Program-made: the position numbers and the translations under genes | The notes under the pieces: model-generated | What the model saw: the letters and a program-made list of their open reading frames with translations, nothing else | Databases searched by the model: none | Told to the model about the DNA's origin: nothing | Shown: one piece after another, positions 18,025-27,900 of the stretch | Layout: each line of letters begins with the position of its first letter | Numbering within the stretch: the stretch's first letter is position 1 | Origin: Shewanella sp. CG12_big_fil_rev_8_21_14_0_65_47_15 | GTDB lineage: Bacteria > Pseudomonadota > Gammaproteobacteria > Enterobacterales > Shewanellaceae | Assembly (NCBI RefSeq): GCF_002783505.1 | Contig: NZ_PFGL01000061.1 | Span: 1-59,376 of the forward strand | Direction: 5' to 3' | DNA: 59,376 nucleotides

Positions 18025-19533
18025 ATGAAATCACAAGCTAAAAAGTCATTAATTGCTTTAGCGATCACGGCAGGTTTAAGCGGTCATGCACTGGCAGCGA
18101 GTGTCGTCAGCGACATAGGTGTTACCCAAACAGGCCAAAGCCAAGAGGCACTCGTCGCTCAAACGGGTCTGCTCAATGCCACTACAGTTGTACAAACCGG
18201 TAACGACCAAACTGCAACAGTGCTGCAGGATGGGGTATGGCATGAAGCCCAAGTTAACTCAACGGGCGATGCGAACGATGTGACTGTTAGCCAACAAACC
18301 GATTGGCATGTGGCAAGTGTTAATGTCACTGGCAATAACAACGAAGCCGAAGTGACCCAGGATGGTTTCTATAACCAAAGCAGCAACGATGTAACGGGTA
18401 GCGATAACCTCATTTCAGTAAGCCAATTAGGTGAAGTCAACGAAAGTTATGTTGAAATCACTGGCAACGAAAATAGTGCCTTTGTTGAGCAAGAGGGGGA
18501 TACCAACTTAGCCGTATTCCGCGTTGAGGGTAATAACAACGACGGCGACATCAAGCAATACGGTGACAATAACCAAGCGGGTTTAATTGCACTCGATCTG
18601 ACTGCTAACGTTGGCAACAACAACGATGTTTCCGTTGAACAGATTGGTAACAGCAACTTTGGCGCGGCTAAAGGGGTTGCGGGTAATAATAACAGTATCG
18701 ATATCTACCAAAAGGGTGACAGCCATGTGGGCTTCGTTTACGCCCTCGCAGGCAGTGACAACGATATCACCATGAAACAAGAAGGTAACAGCAATACGGC
18801 TTACCTATCAATGACGACGGGGGATGATAACAGTGTCGATATCGCCCAAGACGGCGACAGCAATACCGTAGGCGATACCTTAGTGGCCGATATTCAAGGT
18901 AATGATAACGATATCAGCATCAAACAAAAGGGTGATAGCAACGGTACTGAGTTCCAAGTATGGGGTGATAGCAACGACGTTGACTTAAAACAGCGCGGCG
19001 ATACTAACTTCGCCACCTTTGGTGCTTATGGCACCGACAACGACTTCGACTTATCTTCTAAGGGTGATAACAACGAACTCGTTGCCTTCGCAACCGGTGA
19101 AGACAACAGCATTGAAATCAGCCAAGAAGGCGATGTCAACTTTGCCTATGTCGATGCAACGGGTAACGACAACGAAGTCGATGTGGAGCAGGATGGCGGT
19201 CAAAACGAAACTATTATCACTGTGGCAGGTAACAACAATGCCGATGTGACCGCACTGCAACACAATGGCGATCTGAACCTTATCGATTTAATTATCGAAG
19301 GCGATGAAAACTCAGCGCAAATCACTCAATCAGGCAGTGGTAACTGGGTGGGTGGCGATAGCGGTAGTTCATTCGCGGCCAGCTCATTTGCAGTGAGTGG
19401 CGATAACAACAGCCTACTCATCAGCCAAACGGGTAATGACAACTTAGTGTTAGGCTCTCAAGCGGGAGATAACAACAGCATCAGCGTGACCCAATCGGGT
19501 GATATGAACGTTGCGACTATCGTGCAATACTAA
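18025..19533 (+). CDS. Large CsgA-like curlin with about 20 repeats
   Basis: The 502-residue secreted protein has a signal peptide ending ALA near residue 24. By eye there are about 20 tandem repeats of roughly 22 residues, each with Q-x-G-x-x-N and later G-x-x-N, such as QEGDVNFAYVDATGNDNEVDVE. E. coli CsgA has five repeats in about 150 residues, so this subunit is much larger. It is strongly acidic (many D and E, few K or R). The last residues, ATIVQY, match the end of the smaller curlin. It is expected to form extracellular amyloid fibres. AGGGAG precedes the ATG. DNA-level repetition follows from the protein repeats. Confidence 0.92.
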   Translation: MKSQAKKSLIALAITAGLSGHALAASVVSDIGVTQTGQSQEALVAQTGLLNATTVVQTGNDQTATVLQDGVWHEAQVNSTGDANDVTVSQQTDWHVASVNVTGNNNEAEVTQDGFYNQSSNDVTGSDNLISVSQLGEVNESYVEITGNENSAFVEQEGDTNLAVFRVEGNNNDGDIKQYGDNNQAGLIALDLTANVGNNNDVSVEQIGNSNFGAAKGVAGNNNSIDIYQKGDSHVGFVYALAGSDNDITMKQEGNSNTAYLSMTTGDDNSVDIAQDGDSNTVGDTLVADIQGNDNDISIKQKGDSNGTEFQVWGDSNDVDLKQRGDTNFATFGAYGTDNDFDLSSKGDNNELVAFATGEDNSIEISQEGDVNFAYVDATGNDNEVDVEQDGGQNETIITVAGNNNADVTALQHNGDLNLIDLIIEGDENSAQITQSGSGNWVGGDSGSSFAASSFAVSGDNNSLLISQTGNDNLVLGSQAGDNNSISVTQSGDMNVATIVQY

Positions 19534-19546
19534 TCTTTATCGATAA

Positions 19547-19606
19547 ACCGCCTTTACGTTAAAGGCGGTCAATAAAAATGGGAACATTTATAATGTTCCC
19601 ATTTTT
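19547..19606 (+). terminator. Double terminator after the curlin operon
   Basis: The first hairpin has arms ACCGCCTTTA and TAAAGGCGGT (19547-19569). The second is a perfect 15-bp stem, AAAAATGGGAACATT / AATGTTCCCATTTTT (19574-19606). The second has A and T flanks that work in both directions and may also end the leftward regulator transcript. Confidence 0.9.
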
Positions 19607-19679
19607 ATTTATGTATGAGTTAATCGCTTATCTTTTAACTATAACTGCGGGATTATGCCCATAACGGCAAAAGCTCGTC

Positions 19680-20345
19680 CTAACTGCAAAACTCAAAATG
19701 GGTTTGATAGGTCTGCGCCCAACGTAACAACTCAACACGGTTACGGGATTGGGTCTTGCGGAAAATAGAAGAGATATGCGCTTTCACTGTATGTTCGCTA
19801 ATGCACAATCTGTGGGCGATTTCTTTATTTCTTGCTCCACTGGAAACGAATTGAATAATGGTCCGCTCACGGGATGTTAGCATTTGCAGCATAGCCACAG
19901 TATCGGCGGGCATCTCATTGTTACCATCTAACTTTTGTACGACGCGGCGAAACATTTTGCTCAGTAGGGTTCTATCGTACCAAAGCTCATCGGCCACCAT
20001 TTTACGTAGCCCTGTCAACATCAAATCCATCCGCTGATCAGCAAATAAAAGACCGCGAATGCCGAGTAACATCGCAGACTCTTGATCTAAGGAATTGCGC
20101 TCAACTTGATAGAGTGCAACGGGAAAATGGGGGACTAAGCGGGACGCCAACAGAGGAATACCTTTGTTGTCTAATGCAGCCCCTTTTTGCGCGATAAGGC
20201 AAAAACTGTGTGGGCTCTGCTCTAAATTCAATTCAGCAGCGTGTTTAACTATCCGTGTTTTTAGTCCCATGGACTCTGCAAGTATCGCTAAATGGCAAGG
20301 TGCAGCCACTTGATGTAAGAAAACCAACTCATTGATTGTGCTCAC
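19680..20345 (-). CDS. CsgD-like LuxR-family transcriptional regulator
   Basis: This 221-residue protein has a divergent receiver-like N-terminal half without a clear phosphoryl-acceptor cluster. A LuxR-type HTH follows near 150-205, with LTSRERTIIQFVSSGARNKEIA and ISEHTVKAHISSIF. That architecture matches CsgD, the master regulator of curli. It converges on the curlin pair and is the only regulator at the locus. Start GTG 20345 follows AGGGAGAAG. Direct control of the curlin operon is inferred from position. Confidence 0.85.
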   Translation of the reverse strand: MSTINELVFLHQVAAPCHLAILAESMGLKTRIVKHAAELNLEQSPHSFCLIAQKGAALDNKGIPLLASRLVPHFPVALYQVERNSLDQESAMLLGIRGLLFADQRMDLMLTGLRKMVADELWYDRTLLSKMFRRVVQKLDGNNEMPADTVAMLQMLTSRERTIIQFVSSGARNKEIAHRLCISEHTVKAHISSIFRKTQSRNRVELLRWAQTYQTHFEFCS

Positions 20346-20661
20346 TTTACTCTTCTCCCTGAAAAGTACTTATTTCTCTTTTGCATGAGACTTATTGAAA
20401 TTGCCTGCAACGCATCATTAAACATTTCATTAACCTAGCCATTCTGACTAGTTACCCAATGAATGCCATAGCCCAAATGTACTAATAATCACTATTTATA
20501 TGTAGTACGTTCGACTAACTCACTAAGATATACAGCCTATAGAGTGATAAATACTAAACCGTGACAAAGAAGATATCAGCCACTACACCTTAGTCTATAT
20601 AAACACCACTCGAAAGTTGACACAAAACTTTAACATTGAGTTTTGTAATCTGGAGGATGAA
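20346..20661. promoter_or_regulatory. AT-rich upstream region of the CsgD-like regulator
   Basis: This gene-free region of about 316 bp lies upstream of the regulator and downstream of the YjdF-like gene. It is long and AT-rich, as is common for csgD promoters that receive many inputs. I found no assignable operator. Confidence 0.4.
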
Positions 20662-20693
20662 AATGCCCTTAACGTCAGCGCTTTGAGGGCATT
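20662..20693 (-). terminator. Possible terminator of the YjdF-like gene
   Basis: Arms AATGCCCT and AGGGCATT enclose a 16-base loop; the leftward tail has only TTTT. A weak candidate. Confidence 0.5.
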
Positions 20694-20717
20694 GATTCCC
20701 ATATTAGCAATATCTTT

Positions 20718-21326
20718 TTAGGAGTGTGCCAAAATCCTTGCGATTTGCTTATCCTGCTGGCGAGATAACAGCAGCAACGCCACTACCGCACCTATTAATG
20801 CTAAAAACATATCGGATTGGGTATCCCATATATAACCTTGGGTGCCTAAAAAGGCCTCGGCGCCCTCACCCGTTGCTGCTGCGACCCACCATTCGATCAA
20901 CTCATAGAAAGCTGAAAATGCTAATACAAAACAAGTCACCAAAAATGCACACCAAGCACCAGGCTTAACAGCTTGATTACGTAGCATAATTTCACGCGCC
21001 AACAGTGCAGGGATAAAGCCTTGGGCAAAATGACCTACCTTGTCGTAATTATTGCGCTCCGATCCCATCCACTGGGCAATAGTGTCGAATAAAGGCACCT
21101 CGGCATAGGTGTAATGGGCGCCCACAAATAAAACACTGCAATGTACTAGGATTAGAAAATAGACTAAGGGTGTGAGTGGAAAGCGTTTACGAGTAAAAAA
21201 TAAAATGGGTACTGCCACTAATGCGGGCAAGGCTTCGAGCCACCAGGTAAAAGGATCTGCGGGTTTGATCGCCGACCAGACAAGAACTGAGAGGTAAATA
21301 CCGCACCAAGCAATTTTGTTATTCAA
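20718..21326 (-). CDS. DUF2238/YjdF-family membrane protein
   Basis: The 202-residue protein has about five or six hydrophobic segments and the family-like stretch NNYDKVGHFAQGFIPALLARE, plus ELIEWWVA and GYIWDTQSDM. These acidic and histidine positions within membrane helices are typical of YjdF/DUF2238 proteins. No biochemical role is established. It is monocistronic and divergent from serA; the 154-bp gap must contain both promoters. Confidence 0.85.
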   Translation of the reverse strand: MNNKIAWCGIYLSVLVWSAIKPADPFTWWLEALPALVAVPILFFTRKRFPLTPLVYFLILVHCSVLFVGAHYTYAEVPLFDTIAQWMGSERNNYDKVGHFAQGFIPALLAREIMLRNQAVKPGAWCAFLVTCFVLAFSAFYELIEWWVAAATGEGAEAFLGTQGYIWDTQSDMFLALIGAVVALLLLSRQQDKQIARILAHS

Positions 21327-21480
21327 TGTTTTTTCCTCTTATGCGATATTGTTCTAAATTTAGAATATTAACTTTAGCCATCTAGCCCTCCACACTGAGC
21401 AAAAAAAGTGCTACTTTGGTGGCGGAAGGCTGTCAGCATATCATAAGAAACATTTCTATTAATTAGAGGGTACCCATATC

Positions 21481-22710
21481 ATGGCGAAACATTCGCTGGA
21501 CAAGGATAAGATCAAGATCCTGCTGTTGGAAGGCGTCCACCAATCTGCGGTCGATGTACTTGAGCGTGCGGGATACACCAACATCGAATACCACAAAGCC
21601 TCATTAGGTGATGAAGCATTGATTGAATCCATCAAGGATGCGCATTTCGTGGGACTTCGTTCGCGTACCCAATTAACTGCCGAAGTGCTAAAACGTGCCG
21701 AGAAGTTAATCGCGATTGGCTGCTTCTGTATTGGTACTAACCAAGTTGATCTTGCCACTGCCGAATCCCTGGGTATCCCAGTGTTTAACGCACCATTTTC
21801 TAACACTCGCAGTGTTGCCGAGTTAGTGATTGGCGAGATCATTATGCTGATGCGTGGGATCCCTGAGCGTAACGCCATCGCCCACCGCGGCGGCTGGATG
21901 AAGACCGCCGCGGGCAGCTACGAAGTACGTGGTAAAACCTTAGGTGTGATTGGCTACGGCCATATCGGTACTCAACTGGGTATTCTGGCTGAGACTTTGG
22001 GCATGCGCGTGGTGTTCTTCGATATCGAAGATAAGTTGCCGCTGGGTAATGCCCAGCAAATCCATTCCATGGAACAACTACTCGCGCAGGCTGACGTCGT
22101 GAGCTTACACGTACCTGAAACCCCACAAACTAAAGACATGATAGGTGCAGCCGAATTTGCGGCTATGCGTAAGGGCAGTATCTTTATCAATGCCTCACGG
22201 GGTACTGTGGTCGATATCGATGCCTTAACGGTCGCCTTAAAAGAGCATCACCTCTCGGGCGCCGCAATTGATGTATTCCCCGTAGAGCCGCAATCGAATG
22301 ACGATGAATTTATCAGCCCACTGCGCGGCTTAGATAATGTGCTGCTGACACCGCATGTGGGTGGTAGTACTGCTGAAGCCCAAGAAAACATTGGTATCGA
22401 AGTCGCAGGCAAGTTAGCTAAATATTCAGACAACGGTTCGACCGTATCAGCGGTTAACTTCCCTGAAGTATCACTGCCTATGCATAAAGGTACCTCTCGC
22501 TTACTGCATATTCACCAAAACCGCCCAGGCGTGCTGATCAAAATTAACCAAGCCTTCTCGGAAAAAGGCATCAACATTGCCGCACAATATCTGCAAACCA
22601 CCGCAGAGATTGGTTATGTGGTGATGGAAGTCGACACTCATCAAGCAGAAGAGGCCTTGGTAGAGTTGAAGGCCATTGAAGGCACATTGCGTACCCGCGT
22701 GCTTTTCTAA
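21481..22710 (+). CDS. serA: D-3-phosphoglycerate dehydrogenase
   Basis: The 409-residue enzyme matches E. coli SerA in length. It has the NAD-binding GVIGYGHIGTQLG, catalytic Arg, Glu and His regions (NASRGTVVD; LLTPHVGGSTAEAQ) and a C-terminal ACT domain that binds serine for feedback inhibition (HQNRPGVLIKINQAF). It commits 3-phosphoglycerate to serine and thus to glycine and one-carbon units. The start ATG follows TTAGAGGGTACCCATATC. It is monocistronic with a strong terminator. Confidence 0.97.
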   Translation: MAKHSLDKDKIKILLLEGVHQSAVDVLERAGYTNIEYHKASLGDEALIESIKDAHFVGLRSRTQLTAEVLKRAEKLIAIGCFCIGTNQVDLATAESLGIPVFNAPFSNTRSVAELVIGEIIMLMRGIPERNAIAHRGGWMKTAAGSYEVRGKTLGVIGYGHIGTQLGILAETLGMRVVFFDIEDKLPLGNAQQIHSMEQLLAQADVVSLHVPETPQTKDMIGAAEFAAMRKGSIFINASRGTVVDIDALTVALKEHHLSGAAIDVFPVEPQSNDDEFISPLRGLDNVLLTPHVGGSTAEAQENIGIEVAGKLAKYSDNGSTVSAVNFPEVSLPMHKGTSRLLHIHQNRPGVLIKINQAFSEKGINIAAQYLQTTAEIGYVVMEVDTHQAEEALVELKAIEGTLRTRVLF

Positions 22711-22740
22711 CGCGTAACCTCGCTCGCAACTAGGTTCACC

Positions 22741-22777
22741 TAAGGCGCACATTTCATTCTAAGATATGTGCGCCTTA
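22741..22777 (+). terminator. Terminator of serA
   Basis: A perfect 12-bp stem, TAAGGCGCACAT / ATGTGCGCCTTA, with a 13-base loop and a TTTT tail follows the stop by 30 bp. Confidence 0.88.
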
Positions 22778-22847
22778 TGCTTTTGAGCCAACTGGAATTC
22801 CGTTACAATCTAGCCTCTCACATCGTCTTCATTTTCAGGATCTCGCT

Positions 22848-23804
22848 ATGACTATTTCAGTTTCTACACCCCATTGGGATCTGGACGCTTCTTTGCCTCC
22901 ACTCATACTTGCCAACCTATCCCATATGGGCCTTATCAGAGTGGTTGGGGAACAGGGCCGCAGTTTTATCCATGGCCAAGTGACCACAGATATCAGCTCA
23001 TTAGCCGCTGACCAATGGCGCTGGGGCGCCCATTGCGACCCTAAGGGTAAAATGCTGGCCAGTTTCAGAACCTTTGCCATCCAAGATGCACTCTTTATGC
23101 TGATGCCAAGGGATGCCATCGAAGTCGATTTACCCCAGTTACAAAAATATGCCGTATTTAGCAAGGCGACCTTAAGTAATGCATCCGCTGAATGGACTCT
23201 GCTCGGTGTTGCTGGCGAACAGGCAAGCCAATTTGTAAGCGAGCATTTTGGTGAGGTGACCCAAGAGCTGACCTTGGTGGAGCAGGGGGCGATATTAAAA
23301 GACGCTGATCGTTTTATCTTAGTATTAACCCCAGAAGCCGCAAACGCCCTCGTTGCCGAACACACAGTATTTGATGCCAGTGCTTGGCAGGCGTTAGAAA
23401 TCGTCGCGGGCTATCCAAATATTACCGCTAGCCATGCCAGCCAATACGTACCACAGATGTGCAATCTACAAGCGGTCAACGGTATTAGCTTCAACAAGGG
23501 CTGTTACATGGGGCAAGAAACCATAGCGCGGATGAAGTATCGCGGTGGTAATAAACGCGCCCTGTATATCTTGCGTGGCCATACTGATCAGCAAATCAGC
23601 CTAGAGTCGGGCCTTGAAATCGCGATGGAAGAGGGTTTTCGCCGTGGCGGCCAGATTATCGAATTTGTACAACGTGGCAACCAAGTCCTATTGACCGCAG
23701 TGCTCGCCAACGACACAGAGAATACCGCTAAGTTGCGTTTTGCCGATGATGAAGAGTCCAGCTTAACAATCCAAGCCTTACCCTATTCATTAGATGAAGC
23801 CTAA
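22848..23804 (+). CDS. ygfZ: tRNA-modifying, folate-binding protein YgfZ
   Basis: The 318-residue protein carries the YgfZ/GcvT-type signature KGCYMGQETIARMKYRG with the essential cysteine, near residue 222. The N-terminal GRSFIHGQVTTDI region also fits. YgfZ binds folate and supports Fe-S enzymes such as MiaB. AGGA precedes ATG 22848. It is a single-gene unit bounded by terminators. Confidence 0.95.
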   Translation: MTISVSTPHWDLDASLPPLILANLSHMGLIRVVGEQGRSFIHGQVTTDISSLAADQWRWGAHCDPKGKMLASFRTFAIQDALFMLMPRDAIEVDLPQLQKYAVFSKATLSNASAEWTLLGVAGEQASQFVSEHFGEVTQELTLVEQGAILKDADRFILVLTPEAANALVAEHTVFDASAWQALEIVAGYPNITASHASQYVPQMCNLQAVNGISFNKGCYMGQETIARMKYRGGNKRALYILRGHTDQQISLESGLEIAMEEGFRRGGQIIEFVQRGNQVLLTAVLANDTENTAKLRFADDEESSLTIQALPYSLDEA

Positions 23805-23824
23805 TGCTTTAAGATGCGCATTAT

Positions 23825-23863
23825 CCCCATAATAAAGGCGCCAACGGCGCCTTTATTATGGGG
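23825..23863. terminator. Bidirectional terminator between ygfZ and the HD-GYP gene
   Basis: A perfect 18-bp stem (23825-23842 with 23846-23863) has an AAC loop and a GGCGCC core. It separates two convergent genes; the T content lies within the stem. Confidence 0.85.
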
Positions 23864-23865
23864 TG

Positions 23866-24894
23866 TTAGTGTTCAAGATAAGTATTTCTAATTGCGATCA
23901 CCTCTGGCAAGATTTGCTTAAACTCCTCCACCAACTTAGGGTCAAAATGCAGCCCTGCTTGGCTTTCAAGCAATTCCATTGTCGCTTCGATCGTCCAAGG
24001 TTGTTTGTAGGGCCGCTGGGATGTGAGCGCATCAAACACATCCGCGATAGCGATGATACGTCCCTCAATGGGGATCTCCTCCCCCACTAACCCATCGGGA
24101 TAACCTGAACCATCCCACTTTTCATGGTGCGTCAAGGCGATACGGCGGGCCATTTGTAATAAGGGATCGCTGTGCTCACCGATGATTTCAGCACCTATGG
24201 CCGCATGTTGCTGCATAATTTTCCATTCTTCCCCATCCAGCTTACCGGGCTTTTTAAGCACCGCATCTGGGGTGCCGATTTTGCCAATATCGTGCATCGG
24301 CGCCGCATTATAAAGTATGTCGCAGAAGGTGCTCGGCAGGCCCAGTTTGATGGCGAGTAAACGTGCATAGTGACTCATGCGTACCACATGTAGACCTGTC
24401 TCGTTATCTTTATACTCGGCGGCGCGACCTAAACGGCGAATAATCTCGAATCGAGTATCCTCCAGCTCCTGGGTGCGTTCTTTTACCTGTTGTTCAAGAA
24501 GACGTTTTTGATCGTACAGTGCAAGATGGGTTTTCACCCTTGCCTTCACTATTGGAGCACTCACAGGCTTAGTGATGTAGTCCACTGCGCCCAATGCAAA
24601 GCCTTGGGTTTCGTCAGCTGTCTCGGATAGGGCGGTCACAAAAATCACTGGTATATGGCAGGTCAGCGGCTCCTGTTTCAACCGTTTGCACACCTCGTAG
24701 CCATTCATTCCCGGCATCATGACATCGAGTAATATCAGATCCGGCTGTGCTTTTGCCACCAACGCCAACGCCCTTGGCCCATCGATAGCTACTTTGACTT
24801 TATAGTCGTCCCCGAGTATTCCCACTAAGATATCGATGTTCTCAGGGGTATCATCGACGACTAAGATCGTTGCCTTTTCCATGTTCAACTTCAC
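23866..24894 (-). CDS. Response regulator with HD-GYP phosphodiesterase domain
   Basis: The 342-residue protein joins a receiver domain (VVDDTPENIDIL; acceptor Asp in DLILLDVMMPG) to an HD-GYP domain with MHDIGKIGTPD and HHEKWDGSGYPDGL. HD-GYP enzymes hydrolyse cyclic di-GMP, so phosphorylation is likely to adjust c-di-GMP. All metal-ligand motifs, including GYP, are present. It lies 54 bp downstream of the giant hybrid kinase on the same strand; the kinase is the likely phosphodonor. Cytoplasmic. Confidence 0.93.
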   Translation of the reverse strand: MKLNMEKATILVVDDTPENIDILVGILGDDYKVKVAIDGPRALALVAKAQPDLILLDVMMPGMNGYEVCKRLKQEPLTCHIPVIFVTALSETADETQGFALGAVDYITKPVSAPIVKARVKTHLALYDQKRLLEQQVKERTQELEDTRFEIIRRLGRAAEYKDNETGLHVVRMSHYARLLAIKLGLPSTFCDILYNAAPMHDIGKIGTPDAVLKKPGKLDGEEWKIMQQHAAIGAEIIGEHSDPLLQMARRIALTHHEKWDGSGYPDGLVGEEIPIEGRIIAIADVFDALTSQRPYKQPWTIEATMELLESQAGLHFDPKLVEEFKQILPEVIAIRNTYLEH

Positions 24895-24948
24895 CTCACT
24901 CTACGTTCCTATCAAGACCCATGTGCTGCAGGCTTCATCCGTAAACAG

Positions 24949-27900
24949 CTACTCTAATTCAGCGATAACCTCATCAATCAAATCGACCGCTTCATCGAAC
25001 TGATATTGATTGATCATAGTCAGTGCTGGGCTTAATTGCCGCCATAACTGGGTACTCACTTGGGGCTTTAATGCATCAATTTGCACTACGGCCTGCGCAT
25101 CCGCATCCTCTAAACTCTGGCGCAATCGTTTTAGCGCCGCGATCAAAGACGCTTGAGGTAAGAGATCCGTTTCGCCCGTTGCCGTATCTTGAGACTCAGA
25201 ATCTGACTTCACTTTCTCTATGGCCTCACAAATCGATGCCACGAGTACTTGAATTTGCTCAAGCTCGGCCTGATATGGGCTAGCTTCACTCAGATGCAAT
25301 TCTAATTGACGGGCAAGATCGGCTAATTTAGTCGAACTTAAATTGCCGGCTAATCCTTTAAGGGTATGGGCAATCCTAACGGCCTCTTCGGGTTTATTGG
25401 CGGCAATTGCCCTGTTAATCGCCTCGACGACATGACGTTGCCCGCTCAAAAATCGTTCAAAAATCCGTTGATACAAACGACTGGAGTTTTGTACTAACTG
25501 TAATCCCCTATCGATATCCAATTCGGGATGCTCTGGCCACTTCACTACTGATGCTAAGTCGGTATTGATGGCTTTAGCTTCGCCTCCCTGTACTTGGGTA
25601 TCAGCGATAACGGCGGGGCTATCCACCGCCAGATACTTAAGCAGAGTCTGGTAGAGAATGTTCACTTCGATAGGTTTGGCGATATGATCGTTCATTCCAG
25701 AACGAATGCACATTTCCCTGTCACCCGCCATCGCGTTTGCCGTCATAGCAATCACGGGCAGTTTGGCCAGTTCAGGGCGTTGTCTCAATGCCTTAGTAGC
25801 CTGATAACCGTCCATAACGGGCATTTGGCAGTCCATCAGCACTAAATCAAAACTCTGCTGTGCTAATTTGTCTAAGGCAATTTGACCATTGGTTGCTATG
25901 GATAAAATAATCCCGACCTGTTCCAAGAACTCAGTCGCCACCTCGAGATTCATCTCATTATCTTCGACCAAGAGGATACGCTTACCCTTAAGCGGCAATA
26001 GGATATGAGGATCGAGCGCCTCATTGTGCCGCCTGACTGGCAGAATTCCAGCACGACCGAGTGCGTTCATAATGCCATCGAGCAGTCGTGAGGCGCTAAT
26101 AGGCTTGCTGATATATCCCGCTAAACCAAGCTGCTCTATCTGGGTTAAAAACTCTTGATTCGCATGGGCTGAAACCATCAAGATCCGAGGCGGTGTTTTT
26201 GGCTGTTGTAGGATTTGCCGAGCCGTATCTAAACCATCTAAATGCGGCATTTTCCAGTCGATTAACGCCACCGCATAGTCCTGTTGAGCACAGCGATTAA
26301 CGGCTTCTTCCCCCGAGCGCACTGTGTCCACCAAAAAGCCCATCCCCTCGAGGGTGGTACGCATTATGTCCCTTGCGGTGGCATTATCGTCGACCACCAG
26401 CACAGACATACCTTCAAGCTCTTGACCTACAGCTAATTTTTGACCGCTCGAGATTTGTAATTTCACCGTGAAGTAGAAGGTGCTGCCATGTCCAAACTGA
26501 CTCTCAATCCCAATACTGCCTCCCATCAACTCGACTAACTGCTTGCAGATGGCCAAACCTAGGCCCGTACCACCGTATTTACGCGTAGTGGAAGTATCCG
26601 CTTGGGTAAAAGATTGAAATAATTTTGCTTGCTGCTCAGCGGTTAAACCTATCCCGCTATCCCGTACACTAAAGCGCAGGGTCACATCGTCGTTTTGCTG
26701 CTCGACTAAGTTTAACGACAGCAACACTTCGCCACGCTCAGTAAACTTAATGGCATTACTCATCAAGTTAATCAGTACTTGACCTAAACGTAGTGAGTCA
26801 CCAAAGAGGTGCCGTGGCACATTGGGGGCGACGGCAAACAACAACTCCAGCTGCTTATTGGCAGCTTTTTCGGAAAACATATCACTGAGATCCTCCAGCA
26901 TAGTGTCGAGCTGGAATGGCACAGATTCTATATCGAGCTTACCCGCTTCTATCTTAGAGAAATCCAGAATATCATTGATAATCGACAATAAAGATTTCGA
27001 AGCCCGCTCGATTTTTTCCACATAATTTTTCTGTTTTTTATCTAATTCGGTCTGCAAGCAAAGCTGGGACATGCCAATAATGGCATTCATGGGTGTGCGA
27101 ATTTCGTGGGACATATTGGCAAGGAAATCCCCCTTCGCCTTACTCGCCGCATCGGCCTCCTCCTTAGCGATAAGTAATTCGTCCGACAGCAATTTAAGCT
27201 CAGTCATATCGACCATGCTCATGACCGCAGAACCAAACTGGCCCTGACGATCCAAGAGTGCCGACACATTGACCGTCATCCATAAAGGTTTACCCGAGGG
27301 ATGAATAAAACGGCGTTCACCACGGTAATGATCTATCTTGCCCTCTGCCAACGTCTTAAACTGAGCCTTAGCAATCTCTTTGTCCTGTGGATCCAACACC
27401 TCGAAAATAGGCGTATTACGCAACTCATCTCGGCTTTGGCCTATATCCTCACAGAATTGATCATTGCAATCGAGGATCACGCCTTTAGCATTCACGTTTA
27501 CTATGCCAATGGTCGCCCCATCGAACAGCGCCTTAAAGTGCGCCTCACTGACAGCAAGCTCTTCTTCAATCGTTTTACGCTCGGTAATGTCCATCAAATA
27601 ACCATTCCAGATGATGGTTCCATCATCTGTCATATGGCCGCTAGCCCCCGCTTCCATCCAACGGGTACTGCCATTAGGGTGACGATAGCGAAACTCACGT
27701 AACCATTGCAGCTTATCGTCACTCTTTCCCGCCAGTGCCCGCACAACATCGGGACGCTCTTCATCAAAGATCCGCTCGGCGATAATATCGAAGTCATTCA
27801 TCAAATCATCGCGATGCAGCCCCAACATATGGATAGCGGCGGCGGACAGAAAGGTAAATGCGCGGTCCGACGGCGAACTCCACCGCAGTTGGTACACAGT

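Noticed and set aside
18025..19533. CRISPR-like or tandem DNA repeat in the large curlin gene
   Set aside because: The period of about 66 bp is coding, with degenerate DNA units and no constant repeat with unique spacers. It reflects the curlin protein repeats.
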